A stretch of 64,000 nucleotides of DNA from Xiphydria camelus (GCA_963678675.1 OY783191.1:19843111-19907110), one strand, 5' to 3'. Positions 32,427 through 44,117 are shown, counted from the stretch's first letter. The notes: generated by a model not told the origin, from the letters alone. Made by a program: numbers and translations.

Positions 32427-32622
32427 CCCCGATAGCAAAGTGGCACCACAGTGACTGCACCCTGCTTTCACGCGGTGCATTCGAGTGCATGCACTGGGGT
32501 GTCCATCTGTCTGTGCACCGTGAAGCCACACTGCAGTCACGCAGTGTAAGTACGATGGTAAAAGTAGAATTTTGCAAAAAGGGGGCGATAAAGTAGGATT
32601 TCCCGCCTGCCTTATCCGCCTA

Positions 32623-32650
32623 CTAGAGAGAGAGAGAGAGAGAGAGAGAG
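32623..32650. repeat. (AG)14 microsatellite
   Basis: Fourteen AG dinucleotides at the tail side of the SINE. Confidence 0.95.
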
Positions 32651-32651
32651 T

Positions 32652-32770
32652 GTCGGTTTTTTTTTCTCAAACCCGACCCGGCCAGGACTCGAACCTGCGA
32701 TCTTTAGAAGACTGGGAACGCTTCTCGCATTCTACCAATTGCGCCATCGACTCTTTGTGGTGGAAGTCGA
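32652..32770 (-). mobile_element. tRNA-derived SINE with tRNA-Arg-like head
   Basis: Minus strand: GATGGCGCAATTGGTAGAATG (box A with D-loop), AGTCTTCTAAAGA (an anticodon-loop-like CTTCTAA), GGTTCGAGTCC (box B), then GAGAAAAAAAAACC and the AG repeat. The acceptor stem does not pair and there is extra sequence before the anticodon region, so this is a SINE head, not a tRNA gene. It shares CCCAGTCT and AAAGATCGCAGGTTC with the SINE at 23.9 kb. Confidence 0.65.
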
Positions 32771-33671
32771 CTAAGTTATACATATAATATCGATACCTGA
32801 AAGCAACAGTACTGTGACTAGTGAGATAAAGCCGAAAGCCGATTTCGAGCTATGTCAAACGTAAACTAAATTTTAAATATTTTTGCCGAGATATCTCAGT
32901 GTTGCACTGTGTAAAGGCCGGTTTATATATATATATATCTCATTAAATTTTTAAAAATAATTTGATACTTTCTTTTTCAAAACAGTAGCGATTATGATAA
33001 TTAATTATTCATTATTTATGAAATAATTCAGTACAATTTGCACTGTTTGAAACATTATTATAATATCAATTTTGTTATTTTCTAATTTAAAAATTCTTCT
33101 ATCGGGGTGTGAAATCAATTAATTGTAAATTTACAACCGCACACATCCGCAGATCAAAATTTGTAACTAGTCACAAATTGCTTTCTGGGAACAAACCTAT
33201 TATTATATCAATTTTGTTATTTTCTAATTTAACACATTCGCTGCCACTTTTAGATTGATTGCATCGCGCTCAGTGCCGGTAACAGACTGAATAATTATGT
33301 AATGTGCACGTCAATGTGTCTCCGATCGGAGCCGGCGGCACAGGCGCGAAGTGTCGACTGGCTCCGATCGGAGCCGGCGGCAGCAAACGACGTGTTAAAA
33401 ATTTTGTGAAGACAATGAAGTTACCGACATTCATGGTCGGTAAATTTACGAAGTGTGCACATCGAAAAGGCACCTTGACTGCACTGAGTGTAACTACTGT
33501 GTCTTTACGCTGTGAACCACTCAGTGTATTCACTGTGTAGCCACGGTGCTTTTAGTTTGTGTACGCCACGCGATCACGCCACGGTGAGACCATAGTGGTG
33601 CCACTACGTGGCAGCACTGCGTGCGGCTAGCGTGTAAATCCACGCTTTGCTGTCGGGGTAGCAGACCATAA

Positions 33672-34330
33672 TTGTATAATTAATTAGGAATTACTCCTAT
33701 CGTTTGGAAATAGTTTGGGGATATTTAGGAAATTAGTTTCAGATTTTGGGAAACGTTAATTAATTTATTATAAATTATTTTTTACTTGACCGTATAGATA
33801 GCAGATATAGATTAGAAATTGTCAAATTACAGTCGAATCAATTGGAAATCATTTGGGGAATTGAACCCTATTGTTAATTTCATTTGGGAAACAATATTTA
33901 TGTAATTAATAATTAATTATCGTTCCACAGTGAAAACTGTTTTATTAATATATCATACCTAAATACGTTGACGGTTACCGACTGTTAGATACCTAGGTTT
34001 ACATAATTTGATAATTAATTAGGTAGTAATTACTCCTATCTTTTGGAAATAGTTTGGGAATATTTAGGAAATTAGTTTCAGATTTTGGGAAACGTTAATT
34101 AATTTATTATAAATTATTGTTTACTTGACCGTATTAGGTAGATAGCAAATATTAATTAGAAATTGTCAAATTACAGACGAATCAATTGGAAATCATTTGG
34201 GGAATCGAACCCTATTGTTAATTTCATTTGGGAAATAATACTTAGGTAATTAATAATTATAATTATCGTTCCACAGTGAAAACTGTTTTATCAATATATA
34301 ATAAATACGTTGACGGTTACCGACCGTTAC
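33672..34330. repeat. Tandem duplication, two ~339-bp copies
   Basis: TTACTCCTAT at 33,691 and 34,030, then GGAAATAGTTTGGG, TTGTCAAATTACAG, AATCATTTGGGGAA and ACGTTGACGGTTACCG recur in order with few differences. AT-rich, non-coding. Confidence 0.85.
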
Positions 34331-34409
34331 AGCCCGTTCACACGATACGGTTTTTTCCCGTTTCGGTATTTTACCGAATCCGTTTTTTTACCGTGTGCTG
34401 CAGTGGCGC

Positions 34410-34604
34410 ATACCGTATGTCCGTCTCTGTACTGGCCAGTATGAAAGTTACCTTCGGATAGGCTTGGTCGGTAATCGAGACATTTATACCGTAATTATAA
34501 TTATTTTCGTAATTTCCATTATTCACAAATTCACAATTTCGAGGTTAGACGCCTCAATCTCCCGAATTGACATCAACTCTAACTGCCGACTCGACTTCTA
34601 CCGT
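34410..34604. mobile_element. Palindrome A, copy 3 (internally deleted)
   Basis: Outer left arm (ACCGTATGTCCGTCT; GGCTTGGTCGGTAATCGA) is joined at ~34,495 to the right arm (ACAATTTCGAGGTTAGACG ... GACTTCTACCG). The left inner arm is gone. Transposon copy 2 starts directly after it. Confidence 0.7.
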
Positions 34605-35822
34605 CCCCGATAGCAAAGTGGCGCCACCGTGACTGCACACTGCTTTCACGCGGTGTATTCGAGTGCATGCACTGGGGTGTCCATCTGTCTGTGCACCGTG
34701 AAGCCACGCTGCAGTCACGCAGTGTGAGCATCGAGTGGAAGCACTGTGGCATAACAGGGTGACTCCACAGTGCTTGTACTGTGAGATGATGGTGTAGACC
34801 CAGTGGCTTCGCTGTGAAGTTATCATATGGACTACAGGGATGTATTCTAATAAAATATTTATATTAAAAAACAACATTTCTTTTACTATTCCATTTATTA
34901 AATGAACATATTGTAGCTGGAGATCCCAATATTAACATATCAAAATGTATTATCCGTCAATTCCCGGGAAAATTTATAATTAATTAAAAACTATCGAAGT
35001 TTTGGCCCTAAGCCACTTTATAGTATAGTCTTATTAGATATTCGCGAAACAATTTACTAGTGTCAGGATAAAACCGGTACCAATCGATAGGAAAAAATCT
35101 CCTGAATGACATATAGAAATGGGTAATCTTCAAATTGACGAGAAATAATGTAATTAATTAAAAACTACCTGTCAAAATCACATGCCAACAAATCGCGAAG
35201 CTATATTTTTTCTGTAACCAATTTCATAAATAAAAATATCCCAATGTACAGGAGAAAATTCTTTACAAATTTCAAGTCGGAACTTATAGTCTACGATGCA
35301 CCGTTTTTGTGTAATAAATTATTATACATATCGATACCTTACTTTGAAAACCTCGTAAGTGCAATTTTGGACAAAAATGCCATTTATAGCTTAATGCGTT
35401 AAGATTTAAAATCTGAACACAGTAAGCTATAAATGGCATTTTTGTCAAAACTTGCACTTACGAGGTTTTCAAAGTAAGGTATCGATATGTAATTCAAATT
35501 GGCTTAAATCGATCAGCTGATCGTTACGCGACGCTCCTTTATTACGCGTACAACTAACGGAGGAAAGCGCGTTCCGCAATCTGTTCAAATTTATACTCTT
35601 TTTCCTGGGCATCCTAGATTTACTCGATCAAAAAAATGAAGCTACCAATTTGTAGCGGGGAAAATTTACTATGAAATTGATGCAAGAACCTACTTGACAA
35701 AATGCACGGTTAATTTATAATAATTTTTTGAAAGTCCCGGTGTACGAAAGTACAATAAGCTGCGCATGGCGCGTTTTACGTGGTCGCCATGAGAACAGCT
35801 GATTGCTTGGCGAAACATGCTC

Positions 35823-36660
35823 AGGGGTGCTATTCTCGACGCGTGGGAAATGCTTTTCGTGGACGAAATATTTTTCGTTAACGGACGTAAAATTTCGTCG
35901 ATCACTTTCGTTAACGATTCGAATATCCCTTCCAAGATAGATCTCGTCAACGAAATTAATTTTCTCACACGAAAAATGTGTTTACATCCCTTAGCGACGT
36001 CTTCTTTTTAGAATCTCGTTTAATCACTTAGCAACGATCCGTCGCATCGGCCCACCACCTCGTCATGCAACTCACCGGCATACAAATACCAAACAACATT
36101 CGTTGACGAAAACAGCGAGAACGACGAATGACAATTTCGTCAACGAAAAAAGTAATTTCGTTAACGAAGGAGTTTCGTATGGGAAAAAATTCCGTGTACA
36201 AAATTTCTCAAACGAAATAATAATTCCGTTCACGAAATCGTTTCTGACGTGTCGAGAATTGCTCCCCAGGGGCAATTGCGTTCTGGTTGAGAAATTTTGT
36301 ACGCGAAATTTTTTCCCATACGCGCGAAACTCCTTCGTTAACGAAATTACTTTTTTCGTTGACGAAAGTGTCATTCGTCGTTCTCGTTGTTTTCGTCAAC
36401 GAATGGGTTTGGTATTTGTCCGAGGCGGTGGGCCGATGCGACGGGTCGTTGCTAAGTGATTAAACGAGATTCTAAAAAGAAGACGTCGCTAAGGGATGTA
36501 AACACATTTTTCGTGTGAGAAAATTAATTTCATTGACGAGATCTATCTTGGAAGGAATTTTCGAATCGTTAACGAAAGTGATCGACGAAACTTTAAATCC
36601 GTTAACGAAAAATATCTCGTCCACGAAAAGCATTTCCCACGCGTCGAGAATAGCTCCCCT
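35823..36660. repeat. 838-bp inverted-repeat module with TTCGTTAACGAA words
   Basis: The arms begin AGGGGTGCTATTCTCGACG and end CGTCGAGAATAGCTCCCCT; the inner part is a second palindrome (GAAACTCCTTCGTTAACG and its complement). It abuts the 3' edge of the PKD fragment, right after the codons for KGDMREM, so it may have brought or cut the captured gene there. Confidence 0.7.
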
Positions 36661-36689
36661 GAAATTACTTTCGTACACCGTGTTCATTT

Positions 36690-38650
36690 CCCGCATGTCT
36701 CCCTTGAGCTTCTCCATCACCACGAATATCCTCTCCGGCGTCTCGAACATCCTCTCGAGATTGACGACTCCGCTGTGGGAGAGATTCTGCAGAGGATGGC
36801 TACTTCGTTCTTGAGCTGGGCCTTTTGCTCGGTGGGAAAACGCAGCTTGTCGATCACCTTTATCGCCATCGCGCGGCCGGTCTTGCGATGAACTCCGCCG
36901 TAGATGATACCAAATTAACCCGAGCCAAGAACTTCGTCCGGGAAGATGTGATAGAGCTGCGACATGTCGGTTACGCGTTCCTCTGGCTCGGTTGTCGACT
37001 GCTCCTACCGACCTGTGGAAAACGACGCGTGTTTTTCGGTATAGCGTCGGTACGCGTTCGCGCGCACACTCGCGAGCTCTGAACGTACTTGCCGATCCGG
37101 AGGTGACGGGCATCAATGCCTGCCTGATATTCGTTTTCCAGGTCCTCGCCAAGTGAGCGCCAACGCCACTTTCCGGCGGTGGAAGCTGACCACTAGCACC
37201 TCCGTAGAGGGGATCTTCGCCGACGTAGTAATCGACGTTGGCCGTTCTCAATTCGAAACAATGCATCGTGCCTAGAAGGAGAGAACGCGCGCGTTGTACA
37301 TCGACTAAACGCGCACAGACAATTTCTAACGATATACATATGTACTCACGAGAATGTTGTTCCCTGGCGGCGGCGACGACTAGCACTAAACGTACCAAGC
37401 GGGGTCAAATAACCCCTTTCAAAATTTACTTAAAAATCGTACATTCATTGTTATTTCTTTCGTTCATTTGACTTTCTGTAAATTCTTATATCATCTGATT
37501 ATTCAATTTCTCGCTCTCCCTTTTTCTCGTAGCTTATTTTTTATAGCGAAAAATTCTTTACCTACCTTACGTACCACGAGGGGTCATTTGACCCCATACG
37601 AAGTTTACGTATTTGTCGGCAGTTCTCCTTAGTTCTAAACTCAAATATGCTTCTGAAATGAAGGTTCTATTTATCTAAACCTCATATATGTGTTTGGTTT
37701 CGGCGCGAGCACTTGGACGGCCGGATCGGGTCCATATGACATAACGCACAAACAAACAAGACTCTTATCGGAGAAACAAGCACTGTTCCCTCCCAGTATA
37801 CTGCTAGTTCTCTATAGCTAAACGAAATAGAAATGCAGTCGTATATTGAGTCAAAGAGCAAAGATCAGAGCGTATAATAAATCAAGTTCGACAAGGAGTG
37901 ACATGACAGTTTCCATTACATTGTGACAATTTCTGTTATATTCAATTCGCCTTCTGTTTTACTGTAACACCACAAATTTTACGAAGAAGAAAAAGAAAAC
38001 CAACCAGAAGGAATACCAAGCAGTTCCAACAATAATTCGCAATCATGGAAGAAATGTCAAGTAAGATTGTGCACAGGCAATAATACAATTCAAACTTGTA
38101 TAATGTGTAAAAGATTTGTCTGCGGGAAATATGCGAAGGAGAAACCAACTATCTGTAAAAGAAGGAATTAATTGATTATTTTGCTTACAGAAATAAAAAT
38201 ATGTGTTTGATTATTTTATTAGAAATCATAAATTATGTTGCAAATTATTTCCTTTAATAAATTAGGAATTTCTTTCTGAAAATAAACATTTATTTCATAA
38301 GGGGTCAAATGACCCCTCATGGTAAGAATAGGTAGGTGTAAAGTACCGGTATGTTTAGTGCTAGAATTTCAGCCAACGGAATCTCTTTGAAGTACTTGGA
38401 ACTGCTGTCGCTTTGGAACAGAATTATGGCCTTTGTGTCCAATCGCCAGTAGTGTCTCTTCCTCTGAAAACACACGCGCCTTAATGATGGGGGAAGCGAA
38501 ACCGAATCAGCGCCACGTCGTCAACCTACCATCGGATCGCGATTCGTCGAGTGCACCATCCATCCTTCCTTTAGGATCTTGGAGCCGCATCGTTTCATGT
38601 GCTTGGCGCTTTGAACTATTCACATCAGCGGTATATTGTTACTCGGCGAT
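36690..38650 (-). pseudogene. PKD: Captured protein kinase D fragment, copy 2
   Basis: Same four exon pieces as copy 1: ~38,650-38,520; 38,463-38,365 continuing at 37,383-37,350; 37,271-37,089; 37,012-~36,690. It shares the TGA, TAG and TAA of copy 1, so the fragment was dead before the element multiplied. Here the glycine loop reads GSG-stop-FGII and the PH exon keeps VDYYVGEDPLYG. A 2-bp insertion near 36,792 shifts the frame before [13 protein letters not shown]. The second exon is cut by the piggyBac-like element. Confidence 0.85.
37384..38360 (+). mobile_element. 977-bp piggyBac-like element with CTAG duplication
   Basis: Ends CACTAAACGTACC and GGTATGTTTAGTG, with subterminal GGGGTCAAATRACCCC palindromes typical of piggyBac-like elements. 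Copy 1 of the host transposon has the empty site (GACGACTAGAATTTC), so the duplication is CTAG, not the usual TTAA. Near 38,030-38,165 a remnant reads CQVRLCTGNNTIQTC and MCKRFVCGKYAKE, like the C-terminal cysteine-rich domain of piggyBac transposases. The rest of the transposase is deleted. Confidence 0.75.
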
Positions 38651-39714
38651 GAGCTGCACCTGCGTTATCGCGTACGAGGTACCAAGTGTGACGGAGGGAG
38701 TGATGGAGAAGAAAAAAAGATAAAGTATCGCAAGTGTCGAGATACGACGTTGATTGAATAATTACCTCGATGGTCTGGAATTTTGAAATTCGTCGGAAGA
38801 TGCGTCGTCATGGCACGGAACGAGGTCCTACGGAAATATCACACGCCTAAAACGATTCTTAGTGCGCTTTCCTCGTGTTTCATTGTGTTTATGCGATTAG
38901 AGGGGGGATGATGACAGGTTGGCTTATTGTCACTTCGCTGTAGACTCCCAGCATAGCTCGGTCGTTCGCAAGGGCCTCTTCGATGTCCTGGAGCTCCCGA
39001 GGCGGTTTCTCGCGAGGGTCGCTCGTCCGGTGTCTCTCTGCTGGCCTTTGCGGTCTTTCGTCAACCGACGCTATGTAGCGGCGGCCATGATGGCGTTCGT
39101 GCCACGAGGGAACTCGATACGACAGACTTCGTAATCGTCGAATACTGCCTAAACGCCGGCCTCGCCGCACTTCCATTTAACTCAGTGAGCTTCGCACTGC
39201 TCCGCGAACACCACCATGCACTTTTTATCGCACTCACTCGCGAAAAACCCGACTAAAGTTCCGAATTTCGTAGGAGCGATCCGCCACACATCCGCACTGC
39301 TCGACCACCGAACCTTTAAATTTAATTACGAACACGTTCCCTGCGTATTAAAATGATTGAGTTAACCCCCGTACTAAAATCTTGAATTTTGCGTAAAACT
39401 ATGTTGGCGTGCCGCGGGAGCTGCGTGTTCCGCAGCGAATTCATTAATTCGTTAACAATTTTGTGAAGACAGTGAATCGGGCATATTCATGGTCGGTAAA
39501 TTTACGAAGTGTGCACGTCGAAAAGGCACCGTGACTGCACTGAGTGTAACCACTGTGTCTTTATACTGTGAACCACTCAGTGTGCTCACTGTGTAGCCAC
39601 GGTGCTTTTAGTTTGTGTACGCCATGCGATCACGCCACGGTGAGACCACAGTGGTGCCACTACGTGGCAGCACTGCGTGCGGCTAGCGTGTAAATCCACG
39701 CTTTGCTGTCGGGG

Positions 39715-39774
39715 GGCCAGTTTGAAGTTACCTTCGGGGAGGCTTGGTCGGTACTTCAGTCATTTAATACCAGT
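39715..39774. repeat. Outer arm of palindrome A
   Basis: GGCCAGTTTGAAGTTACC ... CATTTAATACCAGT, between transposon copy 2 and the tandem array. Confidence 0.75.
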
Positions 39775-40002
39775 CCCCGATAGCCGAACGTGACTTTCAC
39801 CCGAGCGTCACGCGGTGGCAGCACGCCGTGTTGGCACGGGAGCTTTACTGTGCCGCCACCGCGTGATTGTCACCGAGTGACGTTACTCATACGTTACTGG
39901 GATGCCACGGAGTGATTGTCGCTGGGTGATGTAACTGTGACGCTACTGTGACTTAATCTTTTAAAAAATCCAAATTGTTCAATAAAAATTAAAAATTATA
40001 TA

Positions 40003-40539
40003 TTAGGTGTTGGAATTAATTCGTAGCGTTTTTTAATGAAAAAATACGATCATGCCCAAACTTTTAAGACGTTTTCCTACTGGTGATAAGTCAACTCCCA
40101 ACTTGGTTGGTACATAACCTTTTTTCAAATCATAAATAACAACATTTTATAATAATTTATTGAATATATCAAAATTTGTGCCGAATAACGTGTTCTTGCG
40201 GGGAGTTTTGCTTCATTATTTTAATATGAACAAAAGTGCAGCTACGTCTTTAGTGGAAGTGTACATGCTCTAGCTGCGAGCAAACGCGTCGGAAGTGGTT
40301 TGCACGTTTTAAAGCTGGTGATTTCGACTTGGATGACAAGGAGCCGAATAAATTTGAAGATAATGATTTGGACGCATTAGTCCATCAAGACTCATGTCAA
40401 ACACTTATGTATAAAGAATTCTTACAATTAAATTGTGATGTTTACGGTATTACATTACTGTCGGTAACAACGAAATACTGTACTACCTGCGTGCCATTTA
40501 TTGTTAAGATCGACGTTACAAATTAATTCGAACACCTAA
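40003..40539 (+). mobile_element. Deleted mariner element (unit 1; also units 2 and 3)
   Basis: Ends TTAGGTGTTGGAATTAATT / AATTAATTCGAACACCTAA beside TA. Remains of the transposase N-terminus are readable: HYFNMNKSAAT, then FKAGDFDLDDKE and FEDNDLDALVHQDSCQT. These match the helix-turn-helix part of mariner transposases. Stops and frameshifts break it and the catalytic domain is gone. Counterparts at ~41,736-42,272 and ~43,469-44,005. Confidence 0.75.
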
Positions 40540-40874
40540 TAATACAAAAATTCCATCGTGAACTTAACCCATTAAAGCCCAAATTAATTTCTGGTGGATT
40601 TTCTTTACGAAAATTGCATGATTTGTTACTCAGAGGTTATGAGAAAAAAATTTCAAATGGCCGTCCTATACATAAGACGCTTGGCGCTAATGGTTAACTT
40701 TAACATGATTCTTGACGAATATTCTACTATAAATAGTGAATGGATAATTATCATAATCGCTACTGTTTTGAAAAAGAACATCAAATTATTTTAGAAAATT
40801 TAACGAGAACCTTCGAGAGCAGTCACTGTCATGTCCGGTTTCTATATATGACTGGAGTCGACCAACATCTCTCG

Positions 40875-40983
40875 AAGAGTCGGTGGCGTAATGCGAAAAC
40901 GTTTCCCAGTCTCGAGGCATCTGGCCTAGGATATTCCAAAGATCGCTGGTTCAAATCCCGGTGGGGCACGGAAAAAAAAAAGA
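40875..40983 (+). mobile_element. tRNA-derived SINE (unit 1; also unit 2)
   Basis: GAGTCGGTGGCGTAATGCG, then GGTTCAAATCC at 40,948-40,958 (box B), GGTGGGGCACGG and an A10 tail. The unit 2 copy (42,608-42,716) has a box B change (GGTTCAAATTCC). Confidence 0.65.
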
Positions 40984-41257
40984 AGCAACACCTCTAGGCG
41001 GGTAAAGTCACTGTGTGCGTTCCCTTTTTGCAAAATCTACATACCGACAATTTTATTTTGAAAGCGCACCGCGTGACTGCACAGTACTGGTGTAGTGACG
41101 ATCGCTGTGCAGTCACAGTTACCTCACTCGCCGTTGCCACTCCGTGTCGCCACTGTGACGTCCGCGGGGGCACGCACGATAAGGTCACTGTGATGTTTCC
41201 TAACTCCACCGCGTGACGGCACAGTGCGCTCGTAGTGACAAAACTTAGCTATCGGGG

Positions 41258-41507
41258 GGTAGAAGTCGAGTCGGTAGTTAGAGTTGGTGTCAATTCGGGT
41301 GATCGAAGCGTCTAACTTCGAAATTATGAATTTGTGAATAATGGAAATTACTCACCATTATTCACAAATTCATAATTTCGAAGTTAGACGCTTCGATCAC
41401 CCGGATTGACACCAACTCTAACTACCGACTCGACTTTTACCGGTATTAAATGACTCGAGTACCGACCAAGCCTCCCCGAAGGTAACTTCAAACTGGCCCG
41501 TACAGAG
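41258..41507. mobile_element. Palindrome A, copy 4
   Basis: Full inner palindrome (GGTAGAAGTCGAGTCGG to CCGACTCGACTTTTACC) plus one outer arm ending CCCGTACAGAG. The copy at 42,991-43,240 is identical to the eye. Confidence 0.85.
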
Positions 41508-44117
41508 CCCCGATAGCCAAGCGTGACTTTCACCGGAGCGTCACGCGGTGGCAGCACGCCGTATTGGCACGGGAGCTTCACTGTGCCGCCACCGCGTGAT
41601 TGTCACCGAGTGACATTACTCATACGTTACTGGGATGCCACGGAGTGATTGTCACTGGGTGATGTAACTGTGACGCCACTGTGACTTAATCTTTTAAAAA
41701 ATCCAAATTGTTCAATAAAAATTAAAAATTATATATTAGGTGTTGGAATTAATTCGTAGCGTTTTTTAATGAAAAAATACGATCATGCCCAAACTTTTAA
41801 GACGTTTTCCTACTGGTGATAAGTCAACTCCCAACTTGGTTGGTACATAACCTTTTTTCAAATCATAAATAACAACATTTTATAATAATTTATTGAATAT
41901 ATCAAAATTTGTGCCGAATAACGTGTTCTTGCGGGGAGTTTTGCTTCATTATTTTAATATGAACAAAAGTGCAGCTACGTCTTTAGTGGAAGTGTACATG
42001 CTCTAGCTGCGAGCAAACGCGTCGGAAGTGGTTTGCACGTTTTAAAGCTGGTGATTTCGACTTGGATGACAAGGAGCCGAATAAATTTGAAGATAATGAT
42101 TTGGACGCATTAGTCCATCAAGACTCATGTCAAACACTTATGTATAAAGAATTCTTACAATTAAATTGTGATGTTTACGGTATTACATTACTGTCGGTAA
42201 CAACGAAATACTGTACTACCTGCGTGCCATTTATTGTTAAGATCGACGTTACAAATTAATTCGAACACCTAATAATACAAAAATTCCATCGTGAACTTAA
42301 CCCATTAAAGCCCAAATTAATTTCTGGTGGATTTTCTTTACGAAAATTGCATGATTTGTTACTCAGAGGTTATGAGAAAAAAATTTCAAATGGCCGTCCT
42401 ATACATAAGACGCTTGGCGCTAATGGTTAACTTTAACATGATTCTTGACGAATATTCTACTATAAATAGTGAATGGATAATTATCATAATCGCTACTGTT
42501 TTGAAAAAGAACATCAAATTATTTTAGAAAATTTAACGAGAACCTTCGAGAGCAGTCACTGTCATGTCCGGTTTCTATATATGACTGGAGTCGACCAACA
42601 TCTCTCGAAGAGTCGGTGGCGTAATGCGAAAACGTTTCCCAGTCTCGAGGCATCTGGCCTAGGATATTCCAAAGATCGCTGGTTCAAATTCCGGTGGGGC
42701 ACGGAAAAAAAAAAGAAGCAACACCTCTAGGCGGGTAAAGTCACTGTGTGCGTTCCCTTTTTGCAAAATCTACATACCGACAATTTTATTTTGAAAGCGC
42801 ACCGCGTGACTGCACAGTACTGGTGTAGTGACGATCGCTGTGCAGTCACAGTTACCTCACTCGCCGTTGCCACTCCGTGTCGCCACTGTGACGTCCGCGG
42901 GGGCACGCACGATAAGGTCACTGTGATGTTTCCTAACTCCACCGCGTGACGGCACAGTGCGCTCGTAGTGACAAAACTTAGCTATCGGGGGGTAGAAGTC
43001 GAGTCGGTAGTTAGAGTTGGTGTCAATTCGGGTGATCGAAGCGTCTAACTTCGAAATTATGAATTTGTGAATAATGGAAATTACTCACCATTATTCACAA
43101 ATTCATAATTTCGAAGTTAGACGCTTCGATCACCCGGATTGACACCAACTCTAACTACCGACTCGACTTTTACCGGTATTAAATGACTCGAGTACCGACC
43201 AAGCCTCCCCGAAGGTAACTTCAAACTGGCCCGTACAGAGCCCCGATAGCCAAGCGTGACTTTCACCGGAGCGTCACGCGGTGGCAGCACGCCGTATTGG
43301 CACGGGAGCTTCACTGTGCCGCCACCGCGTGATTGTCACCGAGTGACATTACTCATACGTTACTGGGATGCCACGGAGTGATTGTCACTGGGTGATGTAA
43401 CTGTGACGCCACTGTGACTTAATCTTTTAAAAAATCCAAATTGTTCAATAAAAATTAAAAATTATATATTAGGTGTTGGAATTAATTCGTAGCGTTTTTT
43501 AATGAAAAAATATGATCATGCCCAAACTTTTAAGACGTTTTCCTACTGGTGATGAGTCAACTCCCAACTTGGTTGGTACATAACCTTTTTTCAAATCATA
43601 AATAACAACATTTTATAATAATTTATTGAATATATCAAAATTTGTGCCGAATAACGTGTTCTTGCGGGGAGTTTTGCTTCATTATTTTAATATGAACAAA
43701 AGTGCAGCTACGTATTTAGTGGAAGTGTACATGCTCTAGCTGCGAGCAAACGCGTCGGAAGTGGTTTGCACGTTTTAAAGCTGGTGATTTCGACTTGGAC
43801 GACAAGGAGCCGAATAAATTTGAAGATAATGATTTGGAGGCATTAGTCCATCAAGACTCATGTCAAACACTTATGTATAAAGAATTCTTACAATTAAATT
43901 GTGATGTTTACGATATTACATTACTGTCGGTAACAACGAAATACTGTACTACCTGCGTGCCATTTATTGTTAAGATCGACGCTACAAATTAATTCCAACA
44001 CCTAATAATACAAAAATTCCATTGTGAACTTAACCCATTAAAGCCCAAATTAATTTCTGGTGGATTTTCTTTACGAAAATTGCATGATTTGTTACTCAGA
44101 GGTTATGAGAAAAAAAT

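Larger units (their letters stand above)
32427..33658. mobile_element. 1.23-kb CCCCGATAGC element carrying a SINE
   Basis: Ends CCCCGATAGCAAAGTGG (32,427) and CGCTTTGCTGTCGGGG (33,658); TA on both sides (32,425-32,426; 33,659-33,660). The left ~120 bp and right ~270 bp match the ends of the 5-6 kb gene-capturing copies, so it is a short relative. It contains (AG)14, a SINE and two copies of the palindrome GGCTCCGATCGGAGCC (or a one-base variant) near 33,322 and 33,360. Confidence 0.8.
34605..39714 (-). mobile_element. Gene-capturing CCCCGAYAGC transposon, copy 2
   Basis: Ends CCCCGATAGCAAAGTGG (34,605) and GCTTTGCTGTCGGGG (39,714). Same order and near-identical sequence as copy 1, with these differences: no 2169-bp insertion, a 977-bp piggyBac-like insertion at 37,384, ~38 bp more at 35,290, and a 2-bp insertion in the kinase exon. 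Fragments of palindrome A flank both sides, but not as one interrupted copy, so no target duplication can be read. Confidence 0.8.
39775..44117. repeat. 1733-bp tandem array, 2.5 units
   Basis: Units start at 39,775, 41,508 and 43,241, each with CCCCGATAGCC. A unit is a 1483-bp CCCCGATAGC element (mariner remnant plus SINE) followed by a ~250-bp palindrome A. Units 1 and 2 are almost identical; unit 3 has more differences and breaks at ~44,118 into E sequence. The inverted relative is at 22,954-25,413. Either a recent unequal exchange or an assembly repeat. Confidence 0.85.

Noticed and set aside
32652..32770. tRNA-Arg(UCU) gene on the minus strand
   Set aside because: D-loop, anticodon-like loop and box B are present, but the acceptor stem does not pair, there is extra sequence before the anticodon arm, and an A-rich tail follows; a SINE fits better.
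39775..44117. Three separate genes of 65-85 codons repeated along the array
   Set aside because: They are fragments of a dead mariner transposase and of the SINE, repeated because the 1733-bp unit is repeated.
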